Source of the DNA: Nageia nagi
Taxonomy: Eukaryota > Pinophyta
Direction: 5' to 3'
Length of the DNA: 64,000 nucleotides
Assembly (NCBI GenBank): GCA_050084985.1
Contig: JBITNC010000001.1
Span: forward strand, 112,592,001 to 112,656,000
Position numbers and translations under genes: made by a program. The notes under the pieces are model-generated. The model made no database searches and had not been told where the DNA came from. It was given only the letters and a program-made list of their open reading frames with translations. Positions 11,641 through 23,614 of this stretch are shown here, piece after piece (within the stretch, counting starts at the first letter, position 1; every line of letters begins with the position of its first letter).

Positions 11641-12158
11641 CAAAAATGTCTCGTCGTAATTTGGAACCAACTACTGATTTGGGTGGGGTATTATGTGGCA
11701 CAAAAAAATTTATGTTTCTCCATATTTATCATTTCCTTGGGGTATAGTAGTGGGGTTTAATATATGACGTCGCACTACCCAAGTGAATATATCATTGAGT
11801 TGTTGTTGTCCATCCTTCAATGCTCCCATTGTGTTAAGAAACTCCAACTCTTTGTTATCATTTGGCATCTTTTGTAACTTCTTTTGTTTTTTAGCTGATA
11901 TCTGATTTCTCTATTGTTGGTTGACAGGCACAATATTTAGGCAACTGTGCTTTTCCCACAGGCTAGTAAATATACTACAAATCTACTCTACTCAAAACTT
12001 AACAATCAAGGCCTCTATTTTCATGTTCATGTCACATGCAAGCAGCTTTCTGATTGGGTATCTATCTTGGATACAAAAATTTATGCATGCTTGCACATCA
12101 CATTTAATCCTCTAACTGACATGCAATTCCTTATTCTCCCTTAACTGGCCAAATCTAA

Positions 12159-12170
12159 GCTCTAATACCA
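12159..12170 (-). promoter_or_regulatory. Primer-binding site for initiator tRNA-Met
   Basis: The plus strand reads GCTCTAATACCA; the complement is TGGTATTAGAGC, one base from the standard plant site TGGTATCAGAGC. It lies at the expected 5' side of the minus-strand gag at 11304. Confidence 0.7.
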
Positions 12171-12174
12171 TTTT

Positions 12175-13139
12175 AATATCCCAAACAAGATGAAACAAAA
12201 CAAAACCCAAAAAATATAATATGCTAATATTTTTGATATTTTCTGATATTAATATTTTTCTCTTTCACAAACCCTGACACTAGATTTGTAGCATAACTTG
12301 CATGGATAGATCCCAAAAAATAGAATGGATCAAGACTCGTAGACCAAAAAACTAAACTACCGAGCATTCCTTGGTTGAGTAGAATCTTGAAACTTGATAG
12401 TCTTTGACGTAGAAAGAACCAGTGAAGGGGGACATCTTCAATTGTTGTCTTTGAAGGTGGAGAAGGAACATCCTTAAGCCCCAAATTGTTGCTGCTGGGC
12501 AGACCCGAAAAAGATTTCCAAAAAAGCTTGTCACTTGAAAAAAGAAGTACAATATATAGAACCTCTCAATAGGCCCCAATTATTCACTTAAGCATGTGGT
12601 TTAATCTAACTTTTTTTTAATTTTTTTAATTATTACAAAATAATAAAATCAAGAGTTAAGCAAATAGGCTCACGATAAAATACAAGTGAAAATATTTCAA
12701 TATTTCAAGAAAATAAGAATAACATCTCCTTTTGAAAAGCTCTCACCATTGTAAGATAGCAAAAGATTGCGTTCTTCTATGAAAGGGGTACTAATCAACA
12801 TCGTTTCAACTCAATCTTACTTAACACACCCACTATCACTTATCTACTCTGATATAGAGCCTTCTTACAAGAAAAACACAAGTTCTTGATTTCTTTTCTC
12901 TGGTACAAAAAATTGTGTGAGCATACAATGTTTCTTAAAGACTTCACACTCTTACAACACACTCCACAATAAAGACTCATTTGGGCTTTTCATTTGAATT
13001 GAGTCTTGCTTCTTTCCTTGATTTTCATGCCCATGGAAGCACCTTTATTTTAAGCTTTTGGAAAGTCTAGATAATTCTAATTATCTAGATTATTCACTAA
13101 CTCATCCTGATCCCACTGTCAACATTTTACATTACATCA
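12175..13139 (-). mobile_element. Probable LTR of the minus-strand Gypsy element
   Basis: It adjoins the primer site. A TATA-like TCTATATATT lies at 12560-12551 on the minus strand. A possible 5' end is TGATGTAATG reading down from 13139. It contains the inverted pair AATTATCTAGA/TCTAGATAATT near 13068-13092. The outer boundary is inferred from the TG start only, and no target duplication was confirmed. Confidence 0.4.
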
Positions 13140-14120
13140 TGAGAATCATACGAACTTCATTTTCAGAATTTTTATGATATAGAAACCAATAAACCATGAT
13201 GTGAGATACTTACTAATTACTGGACATAATATTCTAAGGCACACCTTATCATGACTCAACTAATTTACATAACATACTTTGACTACTTTACATATTAACT
13301 TCTATCGAATTTTCAGCGAAAGTGACACCATGACAAAAAATATTTTCACCAAGACAATGGCTATTAAGCTTGGCCTTTTGACATTTACTTTTACCATTTA
13401 CCAGTTAGTGACTGACTTTAACTGTTTACTTTTATCAGCTACCTTTTATTGTTACCGCCTTTTACCTAATGACACCTACTTATTGCTCTTATAATACACT
13501 TGTTCATTATAGTATACACCAACGATTTTACTATCATGTTTACAACATTCTGATTGTTTTGTCAATCCTTTGCACCATTTTAACTCCTTTGCATCCTTTG
13601 TTGCTCTTTGGTAGGCATCACCTGACAACATATTACTACATTTGTATTACTCTACCGTGTACTATATATACTAGAGATTCGATTAAGAAGCAAATTTGTC
13701 AAAATCTTTTACGACAGTTCTACAAATGGTTGTCACTTGGTTTGCAGACCCAACTGTACATATTAGATATGATCTTTACCTCTAGCTTATTTGCTCTCAA
13801 ATAGAAGTAGCCAACTTGCCAGCATATATCCTTTACAATTTTTTCCTAGCTGGTAGGGCCAATTTGCAAGAAGGGGGTCAAAGGGTTAAACATATTTATT
13901 TTGAAATATATGAATATTAATATCAAATAAAAAAGATTTTTTGTAATATATCTTTTGAGGACGACCATAACCTGGTTTCTCTTTGTTTCATTTATACCAT
14001 AATCCTGTGATTAGAAAGGAATTTGCAATGAAAAATTGAACTGATTTATTTACTACCAAAAAATCGCATTATCTAATTTCTTAGCCATTGATTTCTCATT
14101 TCATGTGTTGTGAATTGCAG
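13140..14120. other. Non-coding intron-like stretch
   Basis: Short plus-strand ORFs at 13279-13494 and 13469-13804 are rich in Tyr, Leu, Thr and His from pyrimidine-rich DNA and show no domain. A polypyrimidine-rich stretch precedes the acceptor at 14118-14120. Confidence 0.35.
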
Positions 14121-14292
14121 GTTGTACCAAGAGTATTTTCTCCCATTCACCAATGGCTTTACATAGATGCTATAGAATGCCTACCACCATCAGCTCCTAG
14201 ATTTCAAGAATGGCCTACTACTGGTTCACGATATGATTCTAATATTAGCAATGTTTGGGAAGGACCTTCAAGAGAAGATTGGTCATGGACAG
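14121..14292 (+). pseudogene. UBA1-like: Ubiquitin-activating enzyme E1 relic, exon before the second adenylation motif
   Basis: The acceptor TTGCAG and donor GTAAAA border a 172-base exon. Its peptide (FSPIHQWLYIDAIECLP, later GSRYDSNIS) matches the E1 region that reads roughly FxFDSVESLP...SRYDAQI in plant UBA1 proteins. After SRYDSNIS the matching frame changes: the continuation MFGKDLQEKI is in another frame near 14251, so one base was gained or lost. With that shift the exon ends in phase 0 and joins the next E1 exon at 18031 in frame. E1 activates ubiquitin with ATP and loads it on a cysteine. Here only a decayed fragment remains. The identity is from motif memory, not a database search. 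Confidence 0.75.
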
Positions 14293-15795
14293 GTAAAAGG
14301 TCTTTTTATTGATTATAATTGGACAATAGTATAATGATGAACATGTATTTTGGGTTTTCACAAATGTTAATGTAGCATATTACAAGCAACACTAACAAAA
14401 TTTTAAATTCTGATATTAGTGCTATTTAAAATCCTGACATGACATTAGACATATTTAGTCAAATTCAATTATCCGAGACCTCTGTTGAGAAATCCGGATC
14501 CCATGGATTTTCAAATCTCATTGTTTGACATTTGGAACCTTTTTATGTGAAAAATTGAAACCATTACCTGTTCACATTATCTGATTGGAGTTCAACATGG
14601 TAAAACTGTCTTACATAGAACAAGGATACGTAGTTACCAAATATGGAGATATACTACACTTTTAGAGGAAATTCTAAGCAATTTTTTCTAGCTTGATAAG
14701 AGAAGTTTTGATTGCAATATGAGTTTTAAGGCCCATTTAAGAGATTCTTTTGCATCTTTCGCAGCAAAGAGATGAGAAATTCATATCAAATCACTTTAAA
14801 TATGTTGGATTGGAAGGGAACCATATTTAAACGTTGTTATTAAATCTTTGGGGGCACATGAATTTTTTGAAACAAAATATCAACTTGATTATGTTGCTGT
14901 TATCCTAAGAAATTTGGTATATGTTGAAAATTTTATTGTGTATTTATATCTAAGTAACCTAGTTCATATTGATTTCAAGTTTGGGAAGGGAAAATCCAAA
15001 AAAGTTTGATGAAACTGAGTTTGAGAAGTTATTATATATATTGCATGTGTATGTACATATTATTAACCAATTTTTCTTGTAAAGGAAAAGGGGACAGCAA
15101 GGGGTCTATGATCCTTCTTTTTATACAAGGTGGTCCTCAAATCATAACATAAGTTTCTCTGGATGTGTGCAAAAGATTTATTATATTTTTCTCATCAACA
15201 ACTCTTGCTTAGATAAATATGCAATACCACAGATTTGCTCAAGTAGAATGATTATTTATTTTTCCAACCTAGCTGAATAATTCTTGCCAAATAGTTAAGC
15301 TTAGAAATTAAATTGATGATAGGGCTTATCAATTAGTTGATTACACTTAATTTTATCTTGCTTCAAGACTATGTTTGTTTCTTTCCCAAGACTTTATCAT
15401 ATGCTGTCGTACTTGCATAAGATTCTACCTACCTTCACAAACTTAACTGCTTAAATAGCTTATTATAATTTGTAAAAAAACATGGATTCTCAAATTTAAA
15501 AATAAATTACTATATCCAACTTGTAATTTATCACAATCACTTTCAAAACAAGTTGTATTGCATCCATAATAGCAAAGCAAGCTGCAAGCTTGCTTTTACA
15601 TCTCATAAGGTACTTGCATTTCAACAAAACCCTAACTACCTTCATAACCACCTTCAAAGCCCTAACTACCTTCTAGAAATCCTAACTACCTTTAGAAAAA
15701 ATGCTAAGAATTTTGACTAACTCTGTGGAAAACATGACAAAAAATAAACTAAGTCCTTATTCCATATTACAAAAATGAAGTAATTTTTACATCAA
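14293..15795. other. Intron of E1 relic, no feature
   Basis: AT-rich, with no ORF of note. It lies between two E1 exon remnants. Confidence 0.4.
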
Positions 15796-17090
15796 CTAAT
15801 TAACATTTTGCATTTCTTCAATCTTCTTTTGTAGATATCCATTCACAAATTGTAAGGCTTTATCTGTTCCAACCCTGAAGCTGTTAACTTCACACACCAT
15901 TACACTGTCTGCCCACTTTCTCAGATTCTTTCGTAACTCCTGTATTATTGCAAACCATGTTACAAAATCATCATAAGCTTTCACATAGGTGGATTCCTCG
16001 AGTAACTATGAATCTTCTACCGTAACCAATTTCTTCATTCTTTCTTTGATTTCCTGTTTAACTTCATCTTTTCCTCTCCAAGATCTATCCTCTCTTGGAT
16101 AATCAATGTTTACAATAGTGATGACTTCCTTTGCATCATGATAGGTCGCATGCACCTTTTTCTTGAAAACTGAACACTTTGAATAAGCAGTTGTTGCCCA
16201 ATCACAAAAGAAAATGAAATCATCACTATCTTCATTTAGTGAGTCATTTTCATCTATGATTGATCTTTTAATCCCTACCACTGTATGAATCTGTGGTGAC
16301 CAACTTTCAGACATAGAAGAAATATTAGCATAAACCTTTTCCATTTTGGAATGTGTTTTGGTGAGATGCAAGAAATCATCGTAAGCTCTAACAAAAGCTT
16401 TAGATGTTTTATGTATCAAAGAATCAATGTTCTTCAAAAAATTACTGCCTCTATAGATGTTTAGCTTCAATTCCTTTTTATCCTCAACTAATTCTTCTAA
16501 CTCTTTATTGATTTTTCTCATCTCCTTTAATTATTTGTTTAACTTTGCATTCTCCTCTTTGTACTCGAGCTATTTCTTTTAAATTTTCAGTACCTTTATC
16601 TACAATAAATGCATTTGCTTCAATTCCCAAAGTACCACCTTTCACCTTGAACGAGCTTACTTTGATTTGTCTTTAATCACTTGGTGTCTTAACATCGCTG
16701 GAGAGCTTACTAATTTGCATTTTCTTTTTTTTGTCAAAATCAACAATGCTTCCTATCTGGGAACTTTCACTCTTTGCTTAGAGGAATCAGGATCTTCTTC
16801 AACACTACTGCTGATTTCTTGAATGCTTTTCAAATAAGCATCAAAGTCAATATTCTTCAACAAATTAGAAGAGGTCAATTGTTGGATAGAAGAAGAATCT
16901 TCAACTTCAACTACCTATTTATCTCTTTATTGGTTCATCATATTCATCTTGTCTTCTCCTTTCCTTTCTCTCTTCATCTTCATCTTTATCGCCTTCATTA
17001 TCACCTCCATTATCACCTCCATTTCTTGATTGTGTCTCTTCATCTTCATCATCACCTTCATCACTATACCTGGAGGGCTGATGCTTGGAA
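15796..17090 (-). pseudogene. Unknown coiled-coil ORF relic with an internal duplication
   Basis: Minus-strand reading from about 17070 gives an acidic low-complexity start (DEGDDEDEETQ, GGDNGGDNEGD), then a broken middle with frameshifts and stops. The best part is 16521-15796, about 240 residues with one stop (16003-16005). It is rich in Lys and Glu, starting KINKELEELVEDKKELKLN, and is likely coiled-coil. The phrase [FY]V[RK]AYDDF occurs twice, at 16395-16373 and 15986-15964, each followed by a helical segment, so the protein carried two related modules. There is no motif for a polymerase, protease, integrase or transposase. It lies inside an E1 intron on the opposite strand, so a captured or transposon-borne ORF is likely. 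I do not recognise the family. Confidence 0.45.
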
Positions 17091-18030
17091 GTAATGCATT
17101 TTATATTTAATAATCATTTCCAGGCTAATCACTATGTCCTTTTAGCTTCCATTTGCTTAGGCTTCTTGGGAAGAATCTCCCTAGAGTATTCTTTAGGATG
17201 AGCAAGTGACATATTGATGGCCAATTGCAAAAGAATAAATACTGCTTTTTGTTTTTGAGCTTACTCATTTCTAATTAGAAAATGGAACATGAGAAGGTGC
17301 TTCCACTATGGTAGGTGCGGATAGAAGACCAATTATCCATGGACGATACAGATAATATTAACATGATACAATGTTCAAGTTTTTTACTTCCGGAAAGGGT
17401 TGGATTGTACGAGGTCTTTTACTTAAATAAAACCACAAAAGGAATGCTTTTTAAAGATTTTTATCTTAGCTCTATTGCTGCTTCAAATTGCTAATATTAT
17501 GTTCTAAGAGCATAATTTGATTCATGTTAATTCCCTATCATATATAACTATGTTTTTGTTGCATAGAATAAAAATATGGCTTTTTGAAAATACAGCCCAG
17601 GGTCAAATACAAAGAAAACGGTAAAAACGGCAGAAAAATATGGAAGAACGGGAAAAGACATCAAAAATATAATAGAATGTAAGTATTTTATAAATACGGT
17701 TAAATTCGGCACACCTAAAAATATCCGTTTAAATAGAAAATACGTATTTAAACAGAGATTTTTTATTTTATGTTTTGTTGTTCCAGTTTTAGAAGCAGGA
17801 TCTGATATCTTTGTTGAGATGTCTGTTTTAACATGTATTTTTTCACCTATGTTAAATCATAGTTGTCTCTGCTGGTTTGAGAAATTCTGATTTATTTCCT
17901 TCTGTACCTTATTCTAAATAAACTCCCCCAAAAAATATTCAACAAGCTGTTTATAGGGTTCTGACGTTTGCTTACACATTTATAACTTGGAATATTAATT
18001 TTTGAATGTTCTTTTCTTATGCCATTCTAG
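17091..18030. other. Intron of E1 relic
   Basis: No gene seen. The block 17590-17760 has repeated AATACG and AACGG phrases (ACGGTAAAAACGG, AATACGGTTAAA, AATACGTATTTAAA), possibly a fragment of a small DNA transposon, but no clear terminal repeats were found. Confidence 0.3.
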
Positions 18031-18233
18031 TGGCTAGTTGTTGGTGCAGGTGGCATTGGATGTGAAGTTATGAAAAACCTGGTACTAATGGGAATTGGCT
18101 CCAGCCCAAATGGAAGCATAACAGTTTCTGAGAATGTTATCAATTACAACAACAGCATCAAGGACTTTGTGTAAAATCAATCCTGCAGCCCAAAGTTCGT
18201 ACTTTGACTCGACCTTTTTTAATTCAATTAATG
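18031..18233 (+). pseudogene. UBA1-like: Ubiquitin-activating enzyme E1 relic, ATP-binding exon
   Basis: After the acceptor ATTCTAG the frame reads WLVVGAGGIGCEVMKNLVLM, the glycine-rich nucleotide-binding loop (GxGxxG) of the E1 active adenylation domain. Next comes NGSITVSENVI, where E1 proteins have a version of GKLTVTDDDVIE. The expected Arg-finger and metal-ligand segment (SNLSRQFLFR in E1s) is missing. A frameshift leads to CKINPAAQ, resembling the following AxxINP segment. The donor GTAAGAC follows at 18234. The missing segment and shift show this copy cannot make an active enzyme. Confidence 0.8.
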
Positions 18234-18689
18234 GTAAGACTCTAAGAATGCTTAACATGTTATCACTTATCAGTCTTTATTTATCTTTTATTGCTATTAT
18301 GATTTGGAGTTACAATTGAACTTGTGATATTTACTTATTTTACATTATTGTTTAATGTGAATATTTAGGGTGCATATATGAATTGAGCTGTTCAACATTC
18401 GCTCTCAGTATCTGTGTTGCATTTGTCAGAGGATGTGTATCATAAGATTTCAAAAACTTGCCTGAAATTTTTTGCTCCACTGTTCACGTTTACTACAAGG
18501 GGTTACGTGTGTATAAGTTTTTATTTGTATGCATGCACACATGCATTTGCATATATGCACAGTCAAACTTGCTTTCCTGTACTTGGTTATTATCTCCACA
18601 CTACATACTCATTTCCATGTCCTTTTTTTTAATTATTGTAGGTCTTTCTTCTACACATCCCCAATTGCAAATATGTTTATGCATTTAAT

Positions 18690-18750
18690 AATGTGTATTT
18701 CAGAAGCCTTGTCCTTGGATTTTAGGGGAGCTTCCTCTCTTCTTCTTCAA
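18690..18750 (+). pseudogene. Possible E1 exon remnant, first copy
   Basis: Reading with one frame correction gives VYFR then KP-like and LGE/A residues, resembling the E1 segment CVYFRKPLLESGTLGA. A near-identical copy lies at 19834-19893. The fit is short, so the assignment is tentative; the duplication itself is clear. Confidence 0.4.
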
Positions 18751-18835
18751 TGGTTGATAACTCCACAACGGTTGATAACATCATATATCTATAAAGCTGA
18801 TGGGAATTCTGGGTTCTTAACTTGCCTTTTTGTAA

Positions 18836-19833
18836 TGTAATGTCCCCATTTTGACATCCGTTTCATTTAATGCACATTAATATTTGATCTAGATAAGGTG
18901 GAGTGAGATGTCCCTCTTCTTGGAGTAAATAGGTGTATTTTAGTTTACTTAGGTGTGTTTTAAAATAATAATAAGGTGTTATTAAATGTCCTCAACATTT
19001 GTAAATGTTTCCAGCATAACAAATCAGTTCTCAAGGAGGAATTACAACACCTTAAAAGGGATGCCCAACTATATAAAGGAGGTATGCCCCATTTTGATGG
19101 CAAATTTTGGATATTGCATTTGAACTTCATTTGGAGAGAGCAGCTGGATCAACACGTTTAACATCTTCTATGGAAGAAACCCTATAGAAGCAAGATCTAG
19201 AGGACCGAAAACCCTCTTGGGTCTGAGAGCTTAAGCACAAAAATCCTTGAGTTCTCCATTGGTAGATGGACCATCTAGGGTTCACTTTCGAGCTTACTAG
19301 TATTTTCTGCATTCAGATCTGAGGGTTTTGAGGCCCAATATCAAACTTTCAAGTTTGGAAGGTGTGATTTCAATTCTTTGGCATCTCAGCCTTGCCTAGA
19401 CTCAAACAACCAACACTAGAGAGGGTTTGTGATCAGTTTTTGTGGATCAGATAGCAACATTCTGCTTCCAGGAGCCAGACCTCCATACTTGAGGGTTTGG
19501 GAGTGCATTTTGTGCACCCAAAACCAGGAATTGAACTTCCCTAGTGGGACGTCCAGCCTCTAGTGCTTGTTTTGAGGAAATTCTGTGATAATTTAGGTGA
19601 ATAGTTTCTGATTAGCCCTGACCTGATTTGTACTGAAATTTTTGAATCAATAAAACTGGTGTTGAGGTTGATCTGCAATTTTCTGCATTTATATTGGCAT
19701 AAATACCTAGGGTTTGTTTAGATCTGCAATTTCTTTTAAGTATTTATTCAGATATGAAATTCTAAGGCACAAATTGAGTAGATCTGATTATTTCTGGTAT
19801 TAATTCTGGCTTTTCCTAGTTGGGTTTATTACA
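18836..19833 (+). mobile_element. LTR-like block between two copies of the exon remnant
   Basis: It starts TGTAATGTCCCC and ends ...TTATTACA, i.e. TG..CA ends, about 1.0 kb, without coding sequence. The region 19300-19700 is GT-rich and repeats (A)GATCTG(C)AATTTCT. A similar TGTAGTGTCCCC start occurs on the minus strand at 48401. No 5-bp target duplication was seen at these borders, so a solo LTR is a hypothesis. Confidence 0.35.
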
Positions 19834-19893
19834 AATGTGTATTTCAGAAGTCTTGTCCTTAGACTTTAGGGGAGCTTGCTGCTCTCTTCAACA
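19834..19893 (+). repeat. Second copy of the 18690-18750 segment
   Basis: ATGTGTATTTCAGAAG then TCTTGTCCTTAGACTTTAGG matches the first copy with a few substitutions over about 50 bases, 1143 bases downstream. Confidence 0.75.
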
Positions 19894-20371
19894 TGCATAT
19901 TATGTTTCCAAGGAAAACTCAATCGATTCCTATGAAGCATAGATTGATCTATGCTAATAATTAATTTTGATATTCTCATTCATACTTAATGAATAATTTT
20001 GTTGATTGATGTCTAATTTGAAATTTCAGTTCCAAGTTTTGTACACATTATTGAATTGATAAATATTAAATAATAATGAATTTGAAACATTGAAATATCA
20101 AAAATCTAAAAATTATGGGAATTGTTTGTATTATTATACTTGTCATTCCTTTGTTGTTCCCCAAAAATGGCCCTTCTCGTATGTTTCCCCATTTCCTCAT
20201 GTCTCGGCCTTGTAGAACCTTGGTATTTTTCCACCATCCATCCTGTGGGTGTTTATAGATGGATATTATCTTAGTGGCTAAACAAATTTATTATCAATAA
20301 GCAGTTGTAGTCTTATAAAGTTAACATTAGGGAAATGGTTTTATCAATATAACACTGTTACATATATGTTG
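19894..20371. other. Non-coding intron-like stretch
   Basis: AT-rich with no recognisable feature. Confidence 0.3.
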
Positions 20372-23170
20372 TGTTGTGACTAAACATAACACGCCCAAAA
20401 ATTCTACGATTTTGGGGACCTTCACTAACTCGTCTACACATAGGGTCATGTTTTTGTCTCCTCCAATTCAAATGGTTTCGTAAGAGCTTGGATATTATGT
20501 CAAGTTGTCCCAAGCCTAAGTTTAATCAATCGCCTGGTCTTAGTCATGTTGAGCCAAAATTCGAAATTTCCAAAAATGGCTAAGATTGGAAAACCAAAAG
20601 TCAGTCTTAGATGAACCAAAGGAGTCCAGGGCAAGTCGGGACAAAGTTAGTTGAATTAGGACACTTCAAGGCTGTCTCATGATTTCAAAAGACACAATCA
20701 TGATTTTTTGAATCATGCGATTGGGTCAGAGAGTCGTCCATACTAAAGTTAATTCCCAAAAAAACAATTTGGGTCACTTTGAGGCTGTCGCATGATTTCA
20801 AAAGACACAATCATGACTTTTTGAATCATGCGACCAGGTCAGGGAGCAATCTGGATCGGAACGAAGCAGAGAAAAGATAAGAACAAGGCACAACAAGGCT
20901 GTCGCATGATTTCAAAAGACACAATCATGACTTTTTGAATCATGTGACCGGGTCAGGGAGCACTCTGGACTAGAGTTAAGCGTGAAAAAGACAAGAACAA
21001 GGCACAACAAGGTTGTTGCATGATTTTAAAAGACACAATCATGACTTTTTGAATCATGAGACTGAGCCAGGGAGCACTTTGGACTGGAGTTAAGCTTGAA
21101 AAAGACAAGGCAAGGACACTTCAAGGTGGTTGCATGATTTCAAAAGACATAATCATGACTTTTTGAATCATGCGACCAAGATGGGAGGAGCAATTTGGCA
21201 AGTTCAAGGATCAGGAAGTGAACCCTAGGCATCCAGGAGGCTAGCGCATGGCTCAAAAAGACAAAGTCGTCTTTTTTAAATCATGCACCTAGCTTAGAAA
21301 GGCTTCCAACTTGTTGAAACAGGAAAAATTGGTCAAGGCATGAAGTCCAGAACTCCAAGACCAACTCCAACACACCTAGGAGGGCTAGTGCATGATTTCA
21401 AAAGACAAGTTTTTCACTTTTTGAACCATGCACCAAACCCAGGAATCCTCTAGGAGCGAAGAAACATGAAAAATTTGGCTAAGGCATGGAGACATGAACA
21501 TGCAAGATGCAAAATTGGACATCTGGAGGTTGGCGCATGATTTCAAAAGACACAATCATGACTTTTGAATCATGCAACCAAGCCAAAAAGGTAGGAGAGG
21601 TTGGCGCATGCCTAAAAAAGACAATTATGACTTTTTGAATCATGCGACCAAGTCGCAAAGGTAGGAAAGGTTGACGCATGTCTCAAAAAGACACATTCAT
21701 GACTTTTTGAGCCATGCACCAAGCTTGGGGAGTGTCCAGGTTGAGCTTAAAGGTTAAATTTGACAAGCCCGTGCACTAGAAAGAGCAAAAAAAAAGCCAA
21801 GTTCAAGTCTTAGGACAAGCTTCAAAGTTCAGACGAACGAGCAAGAGAGCCAAGAACATCTACGCACAGAGAGCATGAACCCCTAGGGTTGGTGCATGCT
21901 CCAAAAAGACAAGATCTTGTCTTTTCTAGGCATGTGCCAAGCCTGAAGGTGCTTTGGAACACCACGTTTGGTCCTAGCCTGTTGGGATTGAAATTTAATG
22001 CAGGCACACATCTCAAGCATGGATGGCCAGGATGGAACTTTTCTTATGCTACGAAATTTCTGGATGAGGAATTCGAGGAATGTTTTGTGGGCTTGGACCC
22101 ATTGGCATCTTAGTCACAATTTTCAATCTTATTTTTATTTCCAAAAAATTGACACATTTTTACCAAAATACTTTATTATATTATTATTTAATTTCCAAAC
22201 TTGTGAAGGATGAGGATTTGCTCCCACAAGTTTGGATGAAATCTTGTAATGCCATGTCGCACTCTATGATTGGACCATTTGTATTTTCTCGTATTTTGGA
22301 ATTAAGGTTAGGGCAACATCTAGGGTTGCCAAGAAAACTATTTATGGCCCATTTGGGTTTATTTGTGAAGGATTAGACACTTTGCATTTGTGAGAAACTT
22401 AATACTATTGCCAATTAAGCTAGTTTTCTCCATTTGCGAAAGTGGTGTGATTTCAAGTAATTGAATGGTGAATGATTTCATTTGATGGGACTATGAATGT
22501 TATTTGTAACCTTTGAATGGATGAATGCTATTACTATCTTGTCTTATCTAAGTGGCTTGGATCATCTTGTAAACCTTACTGAGGTGGATGAGAGAGTAGT
22601 TGAATATCTCCTGAAGTGATTTAAGTAAAACTTGATTTGTGATAAGTTCATAGTTTGCATAATTAGACATGTGCATTTTGTGATGGCTATCTCTTATGAC
22701 GCTTAGTTTAGGAACTTCAATCCACAGTCGAAGATCTACCCATGACCTACCTTCTTTCACCCTTGCCATTGCTTTAGGCTCCTTTTACTAGTCCATTTGT
22801 GTTGTTGGCTAGTAGAGTGAATGCAGATTGCGTGGAATCTAAATCAAGCCCAAGAGAAGTAGATCCCAATCCTATGTACATGTTGATGAAACCATCTACA
22901 CTTGTGCCCGATTCATACACCATGGTCTGTGCACGGCTTTTGTAACCTAATTTTCTGATTTGTTTCAAAAACAACAACTTTCAAGAGATAGGGACCCTTC
23001 GAGTCCTTGGTTAACAAATTATATTTGAGTTGGGAATGGCTTCAAACATCTCAACCAGTCACCTGAGCAACCTTTTGCACACCCATCATGAAACTTTTGA
23101 GGTACCTAGTTCTCATAGTGGGTAGCGGTCACGCCCTATCACTTAGGTGTTGGTGTCTTTCTACAAGCAT
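20372..23170 (+). mobile_element. Probable long LTR or LTR-derived block containing the hairpin array
   Basis: The block starts TGTTGTGACTAAACATAACA and is compositionally unlike the intron around it. It has no long ORF; the small ORFs at 21.5-23.0 kb run through the repeats. The long, gene-free repeat-rich structure inside an intron suits a solo LTR or LTR fragment of a large plant Gypsy element. The right edge is uncertain (somewhere between 22.4 and 23.2 kb), and no target duplication was confirmed. Confidence 0.35.
20675..21940 (+). repeat. Eleven-copy hairpin-forming repeat array
   Basis: A 45-bp imperfect palindrome recurs starting near 20675, 20787, 20901, 21015, 21129, 21242, 21386, 21531, 21602, 21672 and 21891. 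The left arm is TCGCATGATTTCAAAAG and the right arm CTTTTTGAATCATGCGA, with a loop of about 12 bases (ACACAATCATGA). The first six copies are spaced 112-114 bases; later ones 144, 145, 71, 70 and 219. Transcribed RNA would fold into a row of stem-loops with stems of about 17 pairs. The last copy carries the exact palindrome AAGACAAGATCTTGTCTT. Confidence 0.9.
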
Positions 23171-23614
23171 TGCAAGTTCATTTGCCTATTAGCAAGGTAG
23201 GAAAGAAAAAGCCTCCATGTTGATTGGCCATTAGAAGTTGCTGAACAGAGCTGGGAAAATGCAGGTGTGTTTTCTGCTGGAGGGAAGCATAGCACCAAAG
23301 GGCAGCGTACAGGCAATTACATCTATCTTTCTCATTGGATCAATGGAAAGTATATTCATATATGTGAGGAAATTTTGAATATGAATGTTAAGAGGAATGT
23401 GTGTGTTTGTGTGCATAGGCATTATAGAAATTGTTACTGTTAATAGGATTATTAACTCTTTAGCCTTAGAGCATACATGTATATATGGGTAACCTCTTTG
23501 TACTGTACTCTAGACATTTTGATCAAGAAGTATTTCTGTCAGAAGATTATGTTTTAAAGTAAGGGAATCTGTTTATGCATTGTATAGCCTAATGGGGAGC
23601 TTAAAGTTTTGCAG

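Noticed and set aside
12224-12579. Two overlapping minus-strand ORFs in the LTR
   Set aside because: They lie in the R/U5 part of a probable LTR and share no similarity with retroelement proteins.
13279-13804. Overlapping plus-strand ORFs of 71 and 111 codons
   Set aside because: Pyrimidine-rich DNA giving Tyr/Leu/Thr-rich peptides with no domain or codon signal.
17590-17760. Possible MITE with AATACG phrases
   Set aside because: No terminal inverted repeats or target duplication could be identified.
20675-21940. Regular repeat array considered as CRISPR-like
   Set aside because: The repeats are palindromic with similar spacers, in a plant-type genome with no cas genes; spacers are repeated copies, not unique.
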